Positions 45,902-54,703 are shown, numbered from the stretch's first letter. The stretch: 64,000 bases of DNA from Hydrogenophaga sp. (GCF_018780075.1 NZ_JADMKB010000003.1:124001-188000); one strand, 5' to 3'. The notes: generated from the sequence alone by a model not told the origin. Numbers and translations: made by a program.

Positions 45902-45932
45902 CCGACCCGCCGGCACACGCCAGACGGGTCGG
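45902..45932 (-). other. nifH-nifD intergenic stem-loop
   Basis: CCGACCCG (45902-45909) pairs with CGGGTCGG (45925-45932) around a 15-nt loop. No T run follows. Such hairpins after nifH can protect or process the transcript so that NifH is made in excess over NifDK. Confidence 0.55.
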
Positions 45933-45945
45933 ACTCGTGGGCCGC

Positions 45946-46920
<975 letters not shown>

Positions 46921-46972
46921 TTATTGCTCTAGGTTCACGTCGGCCGGACTGGTGTCCGCGCACCCTCCTCTC

Positions 46973-46988
46973 TGCAGCTTCCGTGCCA
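46973..46988 (-). promoter_or_regulatory. Sigma-54 (-24/-12) promoter of nifHDK
   Basis: Minus strand TGGCACGGAAGCTGCA: TGGCAC-N5-CTGCA with GG and GC correctly spaced. Expected transcript start near 46962, about 120 nt before the nifH ATG. Confidence 0.88.
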
Positions 46989-47007
46989 TGCTGTTTCGCC
47001 CCTGTTT

Positions 47008-47023
47008 TGTCGCCCTTGAAACA
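47008..47023. promoter_or_regulatory. NifA-type upstream activator site
   Basis: TGT CGCCCTTGAA ACA, the TGT-N10-ACA consensus. It is too close (20 bp) to the nifH -24 box to loop well there but 145 bp upstream of the opposed globin -24 box. Confidence 0.6.
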
Positions 47024-47083
47024 GGAGCGCTACAGAGGGAAAACTGCCGTTTTTGAAACGCCATCCGGCGCGCGCTGGCGCTT

Positions 47084-47099
47084 TGTTCTGTTCCCGACA
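47084..47099. promoter_or_regulatory. NifA-type upstream activator site
   Basis: TGT TCTGTTCCCG ACA, exact TGT-N10-ACA. It lies about 96 bp upstream of the nifH -24 box, the usual distance for NifA, and about 70 bp from the globin promoter. Confidence 0.75.
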
Positions 47100-47167
47100 A
47101 AACGGCGAAATCCGTCGCAAACAAATCGTGTCAGCGGGTCGCCGCGGCGGCTTTGTGTCGCATTTGG

Positions 47168-47183
47168 TGGCCCCTGATCGGCA
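47168..47183 (+). promoter_or_regulatory. Sigma-54-like promoter of the globin/draTG operon
   Basis: TGGCCCCTGATCGGCA keeps GG and GC ten bases apart with T before GG and A after GC, but C replaces A at the fifth base and C-G replaces T-T. Expected start near 47194, about 25 nt before the globin ATG at 47220. Confidence 0.6.
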
Positions 47184-47219
47184 AATCCGCCTGGTACGGT
47201 CATTGCTGTTTAGAGAGGC

Positions 47220-47678
47220 ATGAACCTGCCCCACGCGCTCCCCACCGCACCGCTCGCGCCGCCCTCGCACTTTGAAGCGATCGGCGGCCAGACGGCCGTG
47301 GACCGCCTGGTGGACGCCTTCTATGCGCAGATGGACAGCCGCCCCGATGCCACGGGCATCCGCGCCATGCACGAGCCCGATCTGGGCCACACGAAAGCCG
47401 TGCTGCGGCTCTACCTGGCCGAGTGGCTGGGCGGCCCCAAGGGCTACACGGCGCAGCGCGGCCACCCGCGCCTGCGCATGCGCCATGCGGCCTTCCCCAT
47501 CGGCGTGTTGGAGCGCGACGCCTGGCTCGCCTGCATGGGCGCGGCCATGCAGCAGACCGGCGTTCCCCCCGACCTGCACCGTGTGTTGATGGTGGCCTTC
47601 TTCAAGACCGCCGACTTCATGCGCAACACCCCACACCCCCCGGCAACCCCTGCCAACAACCCGAAGGAAGCTTCATGA
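47220..47678 (+). CDS. Group II truncated haemoglobin
   Basis: 152 residues. Globin signature: F-E-A-I-G-G-Q-T-A-V-D-R-L-V-D-A-F-Y, then L-G-G-P-K-G-Y, H-P-R-L-R-M-R-H89 with H89 the probable haem-iron ligand, and the group-II Trp W102 in R-D-A-W-L-A-C-M. First gene of the plus-strand accessory operon under a NifA/RpoN-type promoter; likely role is O2 or NO handling near nitrogenase. GAGAGG lies very close to the ATG, so translation may be weak or start slightly later. Stop overlaps the next ATG. Confidence 0.9.
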   Translation: MNLPHALPTAPLAPPSHFEAIGGQTAVDRLVDAFYAQMDSRPDATGIRAMHEPDLGHTKAVLRLYLAEWLGGPKGYTAQRGHPRLRMRHAAFPIGVLERDAWLACMGAAMQQTGVPPDLHRVLMVAFFKTADFMRNTPHPPATPANNPKEAS

Positions 47679-48280
47679 CCACCCTGGCCACCAAAGAGAT
47701 CGACGACACCGGGCTTGCCCGCCTGGAGAGCGAAGGCCGCCTGCTCAACCCGCTGCTCAAGGCGCCCACCAGCAAGTTCGGCCGGGTGGGCTTTCGCGGT
47801 GAACTCGCGCTGCGCTTTGCGCCCAAGCTGGCCGACGAAGCGCGCCCGCCCGAACTGATGTGCCCACAGGTCATGGCGATCGGCACCGTCGGCGAAAAGA
47901 CCCTGCCCTTCTTCGCCGGCTACCTGCTGAGCTTCGAGAACCTGAAAGACGTGGCCGAGGTGCTGGGCGACTCGCTGAGCGCGGGCGGCAAGTACTTCCT
48001 GTTCTGCAACAACATCGACCTCTCGAAGAAGTACCAGGTGCCGTACAAGGGCGCGATGTTCTATGTGCTGCCGATCGACGAGTCCACGGTCTACAACGAG
48101 ATGCTCGACCTGCTGTACCTCGAAAAGAACGACCTGAAGAAAAAAGACACCGCCGGCAAGCTCGACGCCGTGGCCGACGCCGCGCTGAAGTTCGACGTCA
48201 CCTTCGACACCATCACCTACGCAGAGGGTTTGACGCTGATGGGACCGGTGCGCAACCCGAACGAAAACCGCCCGGTCTGA
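47675..48280 (+). CDS. Uncharacterised protein between globin and draT
   Basis: 201 residues. ATGA overlap with the globin gene; AAGGAAG upstream. Soluble, mixed alpha/beta, with L-M-C-P-Q-V-M-A-I-G-T-V-G-E-K-T-L-P-F-F-A-G-Y-L-L-S-F-E-N and K-Y-F-L-F-C-N-N-I-D-L-S-K-K-Y. Two Cys, no cluster motif, no export signal. Its place suggests a role in nitrogenase regulation or protection; I recognise no family. Confidence 0.78.
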   Translation: MTTLATKEIDDTGLARLESEGRLLNPLLKAPTSKFGRVGFRGELALRFAPKLADEARPPELMCPQVMAIGTVGEKTLPFFAGYLLSFENLKDVAEVLGDSLSAGGKYFLFCNNIDLSKKYQVPYKGAMFYVLPIDESTVYNEMLDLLYLEKNDLKKKDTAGKLDAVADAALKFDVTFDTITYAEGLTLMGPVRNPNENRPV

Positions 48281-48301
48281 ATCCGTCCACCTGAGCCGGC
48301 C

Positions 48302-49150
48302 GTGGCAAGCGATGAAGGCCTTGATCAGCCCCCACGCTGGACCAGCACCAACCTGGTGGGGGTGGCCTCGGCCTGGCTGGCCAGCGCGGGCTTCAATGAG
48401 CGCGCCCCCGGGCTGCACATCGCCGGCACGCGAGAGACCCAGCCGGGTCTCTTCGCGCTGCTGGACCGCTGCGACGACCTGACCGAAGCGCGCGAGGTCT
48501 TTGTGCACCACCTGTCCATCGCCTTCGGCCTGCGCCCGCCCGGGAAGCACGAACTCGGCACCCTCGGCGTGGCCGAGCAGCGGCGCTGGCGTGGCAGCTG
48601 GCGCCGCCTGCTGCAGGGCTGGGGCATGGACGCCAACGGCGCGGCCGGCGCGGTGCTCAAAGGCTGGGTCGAAAGCCGTTTCGGCCTGGTGCCCACGTTC
48701 CACAAGGCACCGCTGGCGCGCTTCCCGTCGCCGGCCTGGGTCGCCTACCTGGAAGAAAAGGCCAGCAGCCGCCATCACAGCAACAACATCCACCAGCAGC
48801 TCGACCTGCTGTACGAGTTCTGCCAGTGGGCGCTGGTCCGCTTTCCCCTGCCAGCCGACCAGATGCCCGGTCGCCACGTGCGGCTCTGGCGCGGCAGCAA
48901 CCGGGTGGAAGAGCAGCTGCTGCAGGGCACCCTGCGCGAACGCCAGTGCCGCGTGCGGCTCAACAACATCGTGTCTTTCAGCCTCAGCCCCGAAGAAGCC
49001 TCGTGTTTTGGCGACTGGGTGTTCGAGCTCCTGGTGCCGCGCAGCAAGCTGCTGGTGTTCCCCGGCCTGCTGCCGGCCCAGGTGCTGCAGGGCGAGCAGG
49101 AGGTGATTGTACTCGGCGTCGACTACGACGTGGTGGCGCGTTATGACTGA
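48302..49150 (+). CDS. draT: NAD(+)-dinitrogenase-reductase ADP-ribosyltransferase
   Basis: 282 residues; GTG start 48302. Recognised by the DraT pattern: S-T-N-L-V-G-V, F-N-E-R-A-P-G-L-H-I-A-G-T-R-E, R-L-W-R-G-S-N-R-V and L-N-N-I-V-S-F-S-L-S-P-E-E-A-S-C-F-G-D-W. It inactivates NifH by ADP-ribosylating one arginine per dimer (Arg102 here) after ammonium or energy shock. draG follows with an 8-bp overlap, so the pair is co-translated. Confidence 0.95.
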   Translation: MASDEGLDQPPRWTSTNLVGVASAWLASAGFNERAPGLHIAGTRETQPGLFALLDRCDDLTEAREVFVHHLSIAFGLRPPGKHELGTLGVAEQRRWRGSWRRLLQGWGMDANGAAGAVLKGWVESRFGLVPTFHKAPLARFPSPAWVAYLEEKASSRHHSNNIHQQLDLLYEFCQWALVRFPLPADQMPGRHVRLWRGSNRVEEQLLQGTLRERQCRVRLNNIVSFSLSPEEASCFGDWVFELLVPRSKLLVFPGLLPAQVLQGEQEVIVLGVDYDVVARYD

Positions 49151-50072
49151 GCGGTTCGACCGGGTGCTCGGCGCCTATTTGGGTCTGGCCATCGGCGACG
49201 CGCTGGGCGCGACGGTGGAATTCATGCGCCCGCGCGAGATCGCGCTGCAACACGGCGTGCACCGCGACATCGTGGGCGGCGGCTGGCTCAAGCTGGCGCG
49301 CGGCCAGGTCACCGACGACACCACCATGAGCCTGGCGCTGGGTGCGGCCCTGATGCAGGGCGGCCCCCCGGCGCTGCAAGCCCATGCCGAAGGCGACGAC
49401 GCGCTGGTGCACGCCATCGGCCGGGCCTTCGTGCAGTGGTTCCAGGCCAAGCCGGTGGACATCGGCAACACCTGCCGGCGCGGCATCCTGCGTTACCTCC
49501 ACGAGCACAGCCTGTCCGGCCCCTACAACCCGGGCGACGGCGGCAACGGCGCGCTGATGCGCAACCTGCCCGTGGCGCTGGCCACGCTCAGGGACGACGC
49601 GGCCTTTGAGCGCCTGTCCATCGCCCAGGCGCGGCTGACGCACCACCATCCGCTGTCCGACGCCGCCACGCTGGGCTTCGGCCACCTCGTGCGCCGGCTC
49701 ATCGCTGGCGCGAGCCAGGTGGACAGCCTGCTCTGGATCGACCGCTGGATCGAACAGAACCCGGCCTTCCACTTTTCGCCCTACCGCGGCCACGCCACGG
49801 CCTATGTGGTCGACACGGTGCAGACCGTCTTGCACTTCTACACCCGGCACAGCGACTTCGAAGAGGCCATGATCGCCACCGTGAACCAGGGCGACGACGC
49901 CGACACCACGGGCGCCCTCATCGGCATGCTGGCCGGCGCGCGCTGCGGCGCGGCCGCCCTGCCCCGGCGTTGGCTGCAGCGCCTGCAGCCGCAGACCGTG
50001 ATGGCCATCACCGACCAGTGCAGCGGCTTGCTGGCCCTGTCGCGCGCTGACCAGGAGGCGGCCCATGGCTGA
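49143..50072 (+). CDS. draG: ADP-ribosyl-dinitrogenase reductase hydrolase
   Basis: 309 residues. ADP-ribosylglycohydrolase fold with the manganese-binding motifs G-L-A-I-G-D-A-L-G-A-T-V-E, T-D-D-T-T-M-S-L-A-L and N-Q-G-D-D-A-D-T-T-G-A. It removes ADP-ribose from NifH and so restores activity. ATG 49143 lies inside the draT 3' end; its own 3' end overlaps the next gene by 8 bp. Confidence 0.95.
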   Translation: MTERFDRVLGAYLGLAIGDALGATVEFMRPREIALQHGVHRDIVGGGWLKLARGQVTDDTTMSLALGAALMQGGPPALQAHAEGDDALVHAIGRAFVQWFQAKPVDIGNTCRRGILRYLHEHSLSGPYNPGDGGNGALMRNLPVALATLRDDAAFERLSIAQARLTHHHPLSDAATLGFGHLVRRLIAGASQVDSLLWIDRWIEQNPAFHFSPYRGHATAYVVDTVQTVLHFYTRHSDFEEAMIATVNQGDDADTTGALIGMLAGARCGAAALPRRWLQRLQPQTVMAITDQCSGLLALSRADQEAAHG

Positions 50073-51666
50073 GCGGAGCGCCCCGGCCGTGGTCCGGGCC
50101 TACCACGAGCGCAGCAAACACCGGCTGGGCGCCTACGCGGCCGGCCCCGAGACGCTGGACTGGGACGCCCAGCCCGACCCGTTCCGCCGCTTCGCCGGCG
50201 CGCCGCTCACAGCCCTGCCTTTGAACGCAGCGGCCGAGACCCTGGGCTGGAACGCGCTCTTTGACCCTGCGCGCTCAGCGCGCCCCGCGACCCTCACCCA
50301 GATCGGCCTGCTGTTCGAGCACTCGTTCGCGCTCTCGGCCTGGAAGGAACTCGGCCCCGACCGCTGGGCGCTGCGCGTCAACCCGTCCAGCGGCAACCTG
50401 CACCCGACCGAGGTGTACCTCGTGTCGCAAGGCCTGCCCGACCTGGCCGATGGGCTCTACCACTACGCGCCCAGGGAACACGCGCTGGAGCAGCGCGCCG
50501 CCTTCGCTTCGCCGGTCCACGCGCCGCGCCTGCTCGTGGGCTTCAGTTCGATCCACTGGCGCGAGGCCTGGAAATACGGCGAGCGCGCCTTCCGCTATTG
50601 CCAGCTCGACATGGGCCACGCCATCGGCGCCCTGCGCTACGCCGCCGCCCTGCTCGGCTGGCGGGTGCGCGAGCTGGGCCTGGGCCACGGCGAACAGGCC
50701 GCGCTCATGGGTCTGGACCGTGCAGGCGACTTCGTGAACGCCGAGGGCGAAGAGGCCGAAGCCGTGTTCGAGCTGGTGTGTGACGGGACGAACGCGGAAC
50801 TGGTGGACCTGCCCGCCATGCTGGCCGGTGCGCGCTGGCTCGGACAGGCCAACCGCCTCGACGCCCACCCCATGTACCGCTGGCCGGTGATCGACGCGGT
50901 GGCCCAGGCCTCGAGCCGCGCCGAGGCCCGGCCACACCAGCCACTGCCGGTGATGGCCCGCCGATCGCGGCTGCCGGCCGATGAAGTCAACGCCTCCCAG
51001 TTGATCCGCCAGCGCCGCAGCGCCCAGCGCTTCGACCGCAACGCCCGCACACACACCGCCACCCTCTGGCCCCTGCTCGCCGCGCTGATGCCCGCGGGCC
51101 AGCTGCCGTGGGACATGGGCCAGGACGGCGCACAGGTGCACGCCGTCCTGTTCGCCCACCGCGTGGACGGCCTCGCGCCCGGCGCCTACCTGCTGCCCCG
51201 CAACACCACGGCCCGCGCCCGGCTGCAAAGCGCCTTGCCCCAGCTGGCCTGGCAACCGGTGAAAGGCTGCCCCGCCGAGCTGCCACTGGTGGAACTCGCC
51301 CTGAACCCCGCGCTGGCCGGCACGCTGCGCACCCTCTCCTGCCACCAGGCCATCGGCGCCGACGCGGTGTTCGTGATCGCCCTGCTGGCCGAACTGCCCT
51401 CGGGCGACAGCGAGCAGCCCTGGCGCTACCGCGAGCGCCTGCGCGAGGCCGGCCTGATCGGCCAGGTGCTCTACCTCGAAGCCGAAGCCGCCGGCCTGCG
51501 CGGCACCGGCATCGGCTGCTTCTTCGACGACCCGGTGCGCGAGCTGCTCGGCCTGGGCGCCCCGGGCACCGAGGCCTGGCAGGTGCTCTACCACTTCAGC
51601 GTCGGCCTGCCGGTGCCGGACGCGCGCATCACCAGCACACCCCCCTACCCGGAGCCCCGCCCATGA
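50065..51666 (+). CDS. Tandem nitroreductase (SagB-type dehydrogenase family)
   Basis: 533 residues. Two nitroreductase-like halves: the first with N-P-S-S-G-N-L-H-P-T-E-V-Y-L and G-L-Y-H-Y-A-P, the second with R-Q-R-R-S-A-Q-R-F, G-A-Y-L-L-P-R and G-T-G-I-G-C-F-F-D-D-P. These are the FMN-binding positions of SagB/McbC dehydrogenases, which oxidise azolines in peptide maturation, but no cyclodehydratase or precursor peptide is nearby. Here it sits inside the draTG operon and may be an FMN reductase for redox control. Substrate unknown. Confidence 0.8.
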   Translation: MAERSAPAVVRAYHERSKHRLGAYAAGPETLDWDAQPDPFRRFAGAPLTALPLNAAAETLGWNALFDPARSARPATLTQIGLLFEHSFALSAWKELGPDRWALRVNPSSGNLHPTEVYLVSQGLPDLADGLYHYAPREHALEQRAAFASPVHAPRLLVGFSSIHWREAWKYGERAFRYCQLDMGHAIGALRYAAALLGWRVRELGLGHGEQAALMGLDRAGDFVNAEGEEAEAVFELVCDGTNAELVDLPAMLAGARWLGQANRLDAHPMYRWPVIDAVAQASSRAEARPHQPLPVMARRSRLPADEVNASQLIRQRRSAQRFDRNARTHTATLWPLLAALMPAGQLPWDMGQDGAQVHAVLFAHRVDGLAPGAYLLPRNTTARARLQSALPQLAWQPVKGCPAELPLVELALNPALAGTLRTLSCHQAIGADAVFVIALLAELPSGDSEQPWRYRERLREAGLIGQVLYLEAEAAGLRGTGIGCFFDDPVRELLGLGAPGTEAWQVLYHFSVGLPVPDARITSTPPYPEPRP

Positions 51667-52490
51667 AAGGCCAACGCGTCTTCCGCCGTCTCACCGTGGC
51701 CGAGGTCGGCCCCTGGTGCGCGGCCCACCCCAACGCCCTGCTGCTCGACGCGCGCGACGCCGCCAGCCATGCGCGCGACGGCTGGCCCGGTGCAGTGCGG
51801 CTCTGCAGCGACAACCAGGACAGCCTCCTGCTGGGCACCACCCGCTCGCGCCCGGTGCTGATCTACTGCTACCACGGCAACGCCAGCCAGACCCTGGCCC
51901 AGATGTTTGCCGACTTCGGCTTCACCGAGGTCACCGACCTGATCGGTGGCCAGGCCGCCTGGGCCGCGGCGCAGAACGCGCCGGTCCCCGCCTCGCCCCC
52001 ACCGGCACCGCCCGCGCCACCACGCAGACCACCCACCCCGGCGCTCGCGGACTGGCTGCGCGCCGAAGGTTTCGACGGCCCCGACGCGCGCGGCGCGCAC
52101 GGCAACACGCCCCTGATGCTCGCCGCCTGGCGCGGCGACGCCGCCACCGTGAGCGCCCTGCTTCAACACGGTGTCACCCTGAACGCGGTCAACCGCGACG
52201 GCAACAACGCGCTCTGGCTGGCCTGCGTTCACGGGGATCTGTCGGGCATTGAGCGCCTGGTGCGCGCCGGCGTGCCCATCGACCAGACCAACACCACCGG
52301 CGCCACCGCGCTGATGTACGCCTCCAGCAGCGGCAAGGCCGCCGTGCTGCGCCAGCTGCTCGCGCTCGGCGCCGACGCCAGCCTGCGCACGCAAGACGAC
52401 TTCAGCGCACTCGACATGGCCGCCAGCCTGGAATGCCTGCGCATGCTGCGCCCCGCCCGCCAAACCACCCCCAGCGAAAGCCCGACATGA
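51663..52490 (+). CDS. Rhodanese-ankyrin repeat fusion protein
   Basis: 275 residues. Residues 1-105 form a GlpE-like rhodanese with active-site loop I-Y-C69-Y-H-G-N-A-S, so the catalytic Cys is present. A Pro-rich hinge (about 107-127) leads to three to four ankyrin repeats (G-N-T-P-L-M-L-A-A-W-R-G-D, G-N-N-A-L-W-L-A-C-V-H-G-D, G-A-T-A-L-M-Y-A-S-S-S-G-K). Probably moves sulfane sulfur to or from a partner chosen by the ankyrin part. ATGA overlaps on both sides. Confidence 0.88.
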   Translation: MKGQRVFRRLTVAEVGPWCAAHPNALLLDARDAASHARDGWPGAVRLCSDNQDSLLLGTTRSRPVLIYCYHGNASQTLAQMFADFGFTEVTDLIGGQAAWAAAQNAPVPASPPPAPPAPPRRPPTPALADWLRAEGFDGPDARGAHGNTPLMLAAWRGDAATVSALLQHGVTLNAVNRDGNNALWLACVHGDLSGIERLVRAGVPIDQTNTTGATALMYASSSGKAAVLRQLLALGADASLRTQDDFSALDMAASLECLRMLRPARQTTPSESPT

Positions 52491-52936
52491 GCCACCTCGT
52501 CTTTTTTGAGAAGCCCGGCTGCGGTGGCAACGCCCGCCAGCGCACCGCGCTCGAAGCCGCCGGCCACACGCTGGAGCGGCGCAACCTGCTGACCGCGCAC
52601 TGGACACCCGAGGCCCTGCTCGCATTCCTCGCACCGCTGCCCGTGCCCGATTGGTTCAACCGCGCCGCCCCGCGCATCAAGAGCGGCGAGCTGGTGCCCG
52701 AGGCACTGAGCGCCGAGGCCGCCCTGGCCCTGCTGATCGCCGAGCCGCTGCTGATCCGCCGCCCGCTGATGTTGAACACCGCCGACAGCAGCCGCATGGT
52801 CGGCTTCGACACCGCGGCGGTCACGGCCTGGGTCGGCCTCGAGCCCTCGGCACAGCGCCCCACCTCGCTTGAAGGCTGCAGCTCGCCCACCAAGTCCTGT
52901 TCCACCCCCACCGGAGGCCAACATGCCCATGTTTGA
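52487..52936 (+). CDS. Nitrogenase-associated ArsC/Spx-like protein (NifO type)
   Basis: 149 residues. Thioredoxin-fold ArsC-family protein: V-F-F-E-K-P-G-C12-G-G-N-A-R-Q near the N-terminus, W-F-N-R-A-A-P and R-R-P-L-M. The first cysteine is followed by G-G-N, not a CxxC, as in the nitrogenase-associated (NifO-like) branch. The last 20 residues carry extra Cys. Possible role in molybdenum/nitrate balance by analogy with NifO. Overlaps the next gene by 14 bp. Confidence 0.8.
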   Translation: MSHLVFFEKPGCGGNARQRTALEAAGHTLERRNLLTAHWTPEALLAFLAPLPVPDWFNRAAPRIKSGELVPEALSAEAALALLIAEPLLIRRPLMLNTADSSRMVGFDTAAVTAWVGLEPSAQRPTSLEGCSSPTKSCSTPTGGQHAHV

Positions 52937-53171
52937 CTACCACTGCAAGGCCTGCCAGGCCGAGTTCGAGCTGCTGGTGCGCGCCAGCACCGTGCCCGCC
53001 TGTCCGCACTGCGCGAGCACCGAGCTGGAGAAGTGCGTCTCACGCATCGCCCCGGCCGGCAAGATCGAAGCGATCCGCATGGCGCACCGGCGCGTGGCCC
53101 ACGCGCAGGGGCACTTCAACAACTACAGCCAGTCGGACCAAGCCCGGCTGCTGAAAGGCAAAAGGGTTTGA
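52923..53171 (+). CDS. FmdB-family zinc ribbon protein
   Basis: 82 residues. M-P-M-F-D-Y-H-C8-K-A-C11 and C27-P-H-C30 form one zinc ribbon, as in FmdB-type small regulators. A basic C-terminus follows. GGAGG eight bases before ATG 52923, inside the preceding gene. Function unknown; often found near formamidase or metal-handling genes. Confidence 0.85.
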   Translation: MPMFDYHCKACQAEFELLVRASTVPACPHCASTELEKCVSRIAPAGKIEAIRMAHRRVAHAQGHFNNYSQSDQARLLKGKRV

Positions 53172-53172
53172 T

Positions 53173-53610
53173 ATGGACCTGGTCTACAAAACAACGATGC
53201 TGACCCAGGGCGGTCGCGGCGGTCAGGTGCAGAGCGAAGACGGCAGCTTCAAGCTCAAGCTCGCGGTGCCCAAAGAGATGGGCGGCAGCGGCGAGGGGCC
53301 GAACCCCGAGATGCTCTTCGCGGCCGCCTTCGCCGCCTGCTTCGAACACTCGATCCGCCACATCGCCAAGGCCGACAAACTGCCGCTGCGCGGCTGCTAC
53401 GTCGAGGCCACGCTGTCGATGTATGTCAACTTCGAAGGCGCCTACCGCATGGCGCTCAGCCTCACCGCCACGCTGGCCGGCCCGCTGGACCAGGTCACGG
53501 CCGACAGCCTGATGGAACGCGCCAAGGGCATCTGCCCCTACGCCGACGCGACCAAGACGAACATGAGTCTCAACCTGAAGGCGGTGCTCGACACACCCGT
53601 GGCCGCATGA
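53173..53610 (+). CDS. Ohr/OsmC-family organic hydroperoxide reductase
   Basis: 145 residues. The two redox cysteines are present, C56 in A-A-C-F-E-H-S and C121 in G-I-C-P-Y-A, with G-P-N-P-E-M-L-F-A-A-A-F before the first. Ohr reduces organic peroxides using lipoylated partners. Starts one base after the FmdB gene. In this operon it would protect nitrogenase and its partners from peroxide. Confidence 0.9.
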   Translation: MDLVYKTTMLTQGGRGGQVQSEDGSFKLKLAVPKEMGGSGEGPNPEMLFAAAFAACFEHSIRHIAKADKLPLRGCYVEATLSMYVNFEGAYRMALSLTATLAGPLDQVTADSLMERAKGICPYADATKTNMSLNLKAVLDTPVAA

Positions 53611-53849
53611 CCACAGACGCAGGTTTCTTCATGGACTGGGACGGCAACGTGCGCCGCACCGACGACCCGGGCGGCGGCTACCGCTGCGATGTCGACCGCG
53701 GCGCGCGCTACGTCGGCGTGCTCTCCAAGTCCGGCGCGCTGGTGCACGAAGCCACCTTCTACAAAGACCAGGCCGCGCTCGACAAAGCCGGCATCAAGGG
53801 CACGCTGGTGCCGGGCAGCCACCCCTGGGGCAAAGAAGGCGCCGCTTAA
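53607..53849 (+). CDS. Small uncharacterised protein
   Basis: 80 residues: M-T-T-D-A-G-F-F-M-D-W-D-G-N-V-R-R-T-D-D-P-G-G-G-Y-R. Overlaps the Ohr stop by 4 bp (ATGA). Many Gly/Asp; one Cys. No family recognised. Codon pattern matches the operon, so I accept it as a real gene. Confidence 0.65.
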   Translation: MTTDAGFFMDWDGNVRRTDDPGGGYRCDVDRGARYVGVLSKSGALVHEATFYKDQAALDKAGIKGTLVPGSHPWGKEGAA

Positions 53850-53872
53850 AACAACACCCGGAGACAGAGACG

Positions 53873-54598
53873 ATGAACGACGCTGCCGACCACGGCGCCG
53901 AAGCCTTCTTCCGCGAACAACGCGGCGCCTTTGAACACACGCTCGCCACCGCCGGCCCCGACGCCGCGCTGCTGCAGGCCTGGGACAGCTTCGACGGCAA
54001 CGTGGCGATCCAGTGCGAGGGCCAGCCCCCGGTGGCCTGCGGCAAGGGCTGCGCCAGTTGCTGCACGCTGCGCGTGACCGCGCTCGCGCCCGAGGTGTTC
54101 GTGCTGGCCAACTACCTGCGCGCCACCGCGCCCACGCTGGCGAACCACGGCATTCACCTCATCACCGCCGTGCGCGAGATCGATGCCGCCACCCGGGGGC
54201 AGGACGAAGTGGCCCGCGTGGCGATGCACCAGCGTTGCGCCTTCGTGGTGAAGAGCGTGTGTTTGATCCACCGCGCACGGCCACTGGCCTGCCGGGGCAC
54301 CGCCTCGCACGACCGGCGCGCCTGCGTGGACGCCGCGGCCGGCCGCGCGACCGAGGTGCCGTTTTCCGGGCCGCACCAGATGGTGCGCATGCTGCTGCAA
54401 TCGGCCTTGCAAGCCGCCCTGCGCCAGCAGGGCCTGGCCTGGGGCGCCTACGAACTGAACCACGCCCTGGTGCTGGCGCTGGACGCGCCGGATGCGCAAG
54501 CCGCCTGGCTGCAGGGTGCCGACCCGCTGGCCGAGGCGGCGGTGGACTTGGATCAGCGGGAGGCCATGGCGGCGGGGTTTGACGAGGTACGGCGGTGA
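53873..54598 (+). CDS. YkgJ-family cysteine cluster protein
   Basis: 241 residues. C-G-K-G-C-A-S-C-C at about 57-65 and later C-A-F-V...C-L-I-H...C-R-G-T plus R-R-A-C are the zinc/iron-chelating YkgJ pattern (PF03692). Function unknown; possible Fe-S or metal chaperone. ACCCGGAGACAGAG gives a ribosome site. Last gene of the draTG accessory operon and the right edge of the nif region. Confidence 0.82.
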   Translation: MNDAADHGAEAFFREQRGAFEHTLATAGPDAALLQAWDSFDGNVAIQCEGQPPVACGKGCASCCTLRVTALAPEVFVLANYLRATAPTLANHGIHLITAVREIDAATRGQDEVARVAMHQRCAFVVKSVCLIHRARPLACRGTASHDRRACVDAAAGRATEVPFSGPHQMVRMLLQSALQAALRQQGLAWGAYELNHALVLALDAPDAQAAWLQGADPLAEAAVDLDQREAMAAGFDEVRR

Positions 54599-54703
54599 GT
54601 TGGCTGCGCGTGTGATGAACGGGCTGATCTGACTGGCTGCGACAGTCTTATGTAGACCGGAAGCCGTCGAGTAGCCCACCCACTAGATTGATGGCTTGAA
54701 ACC

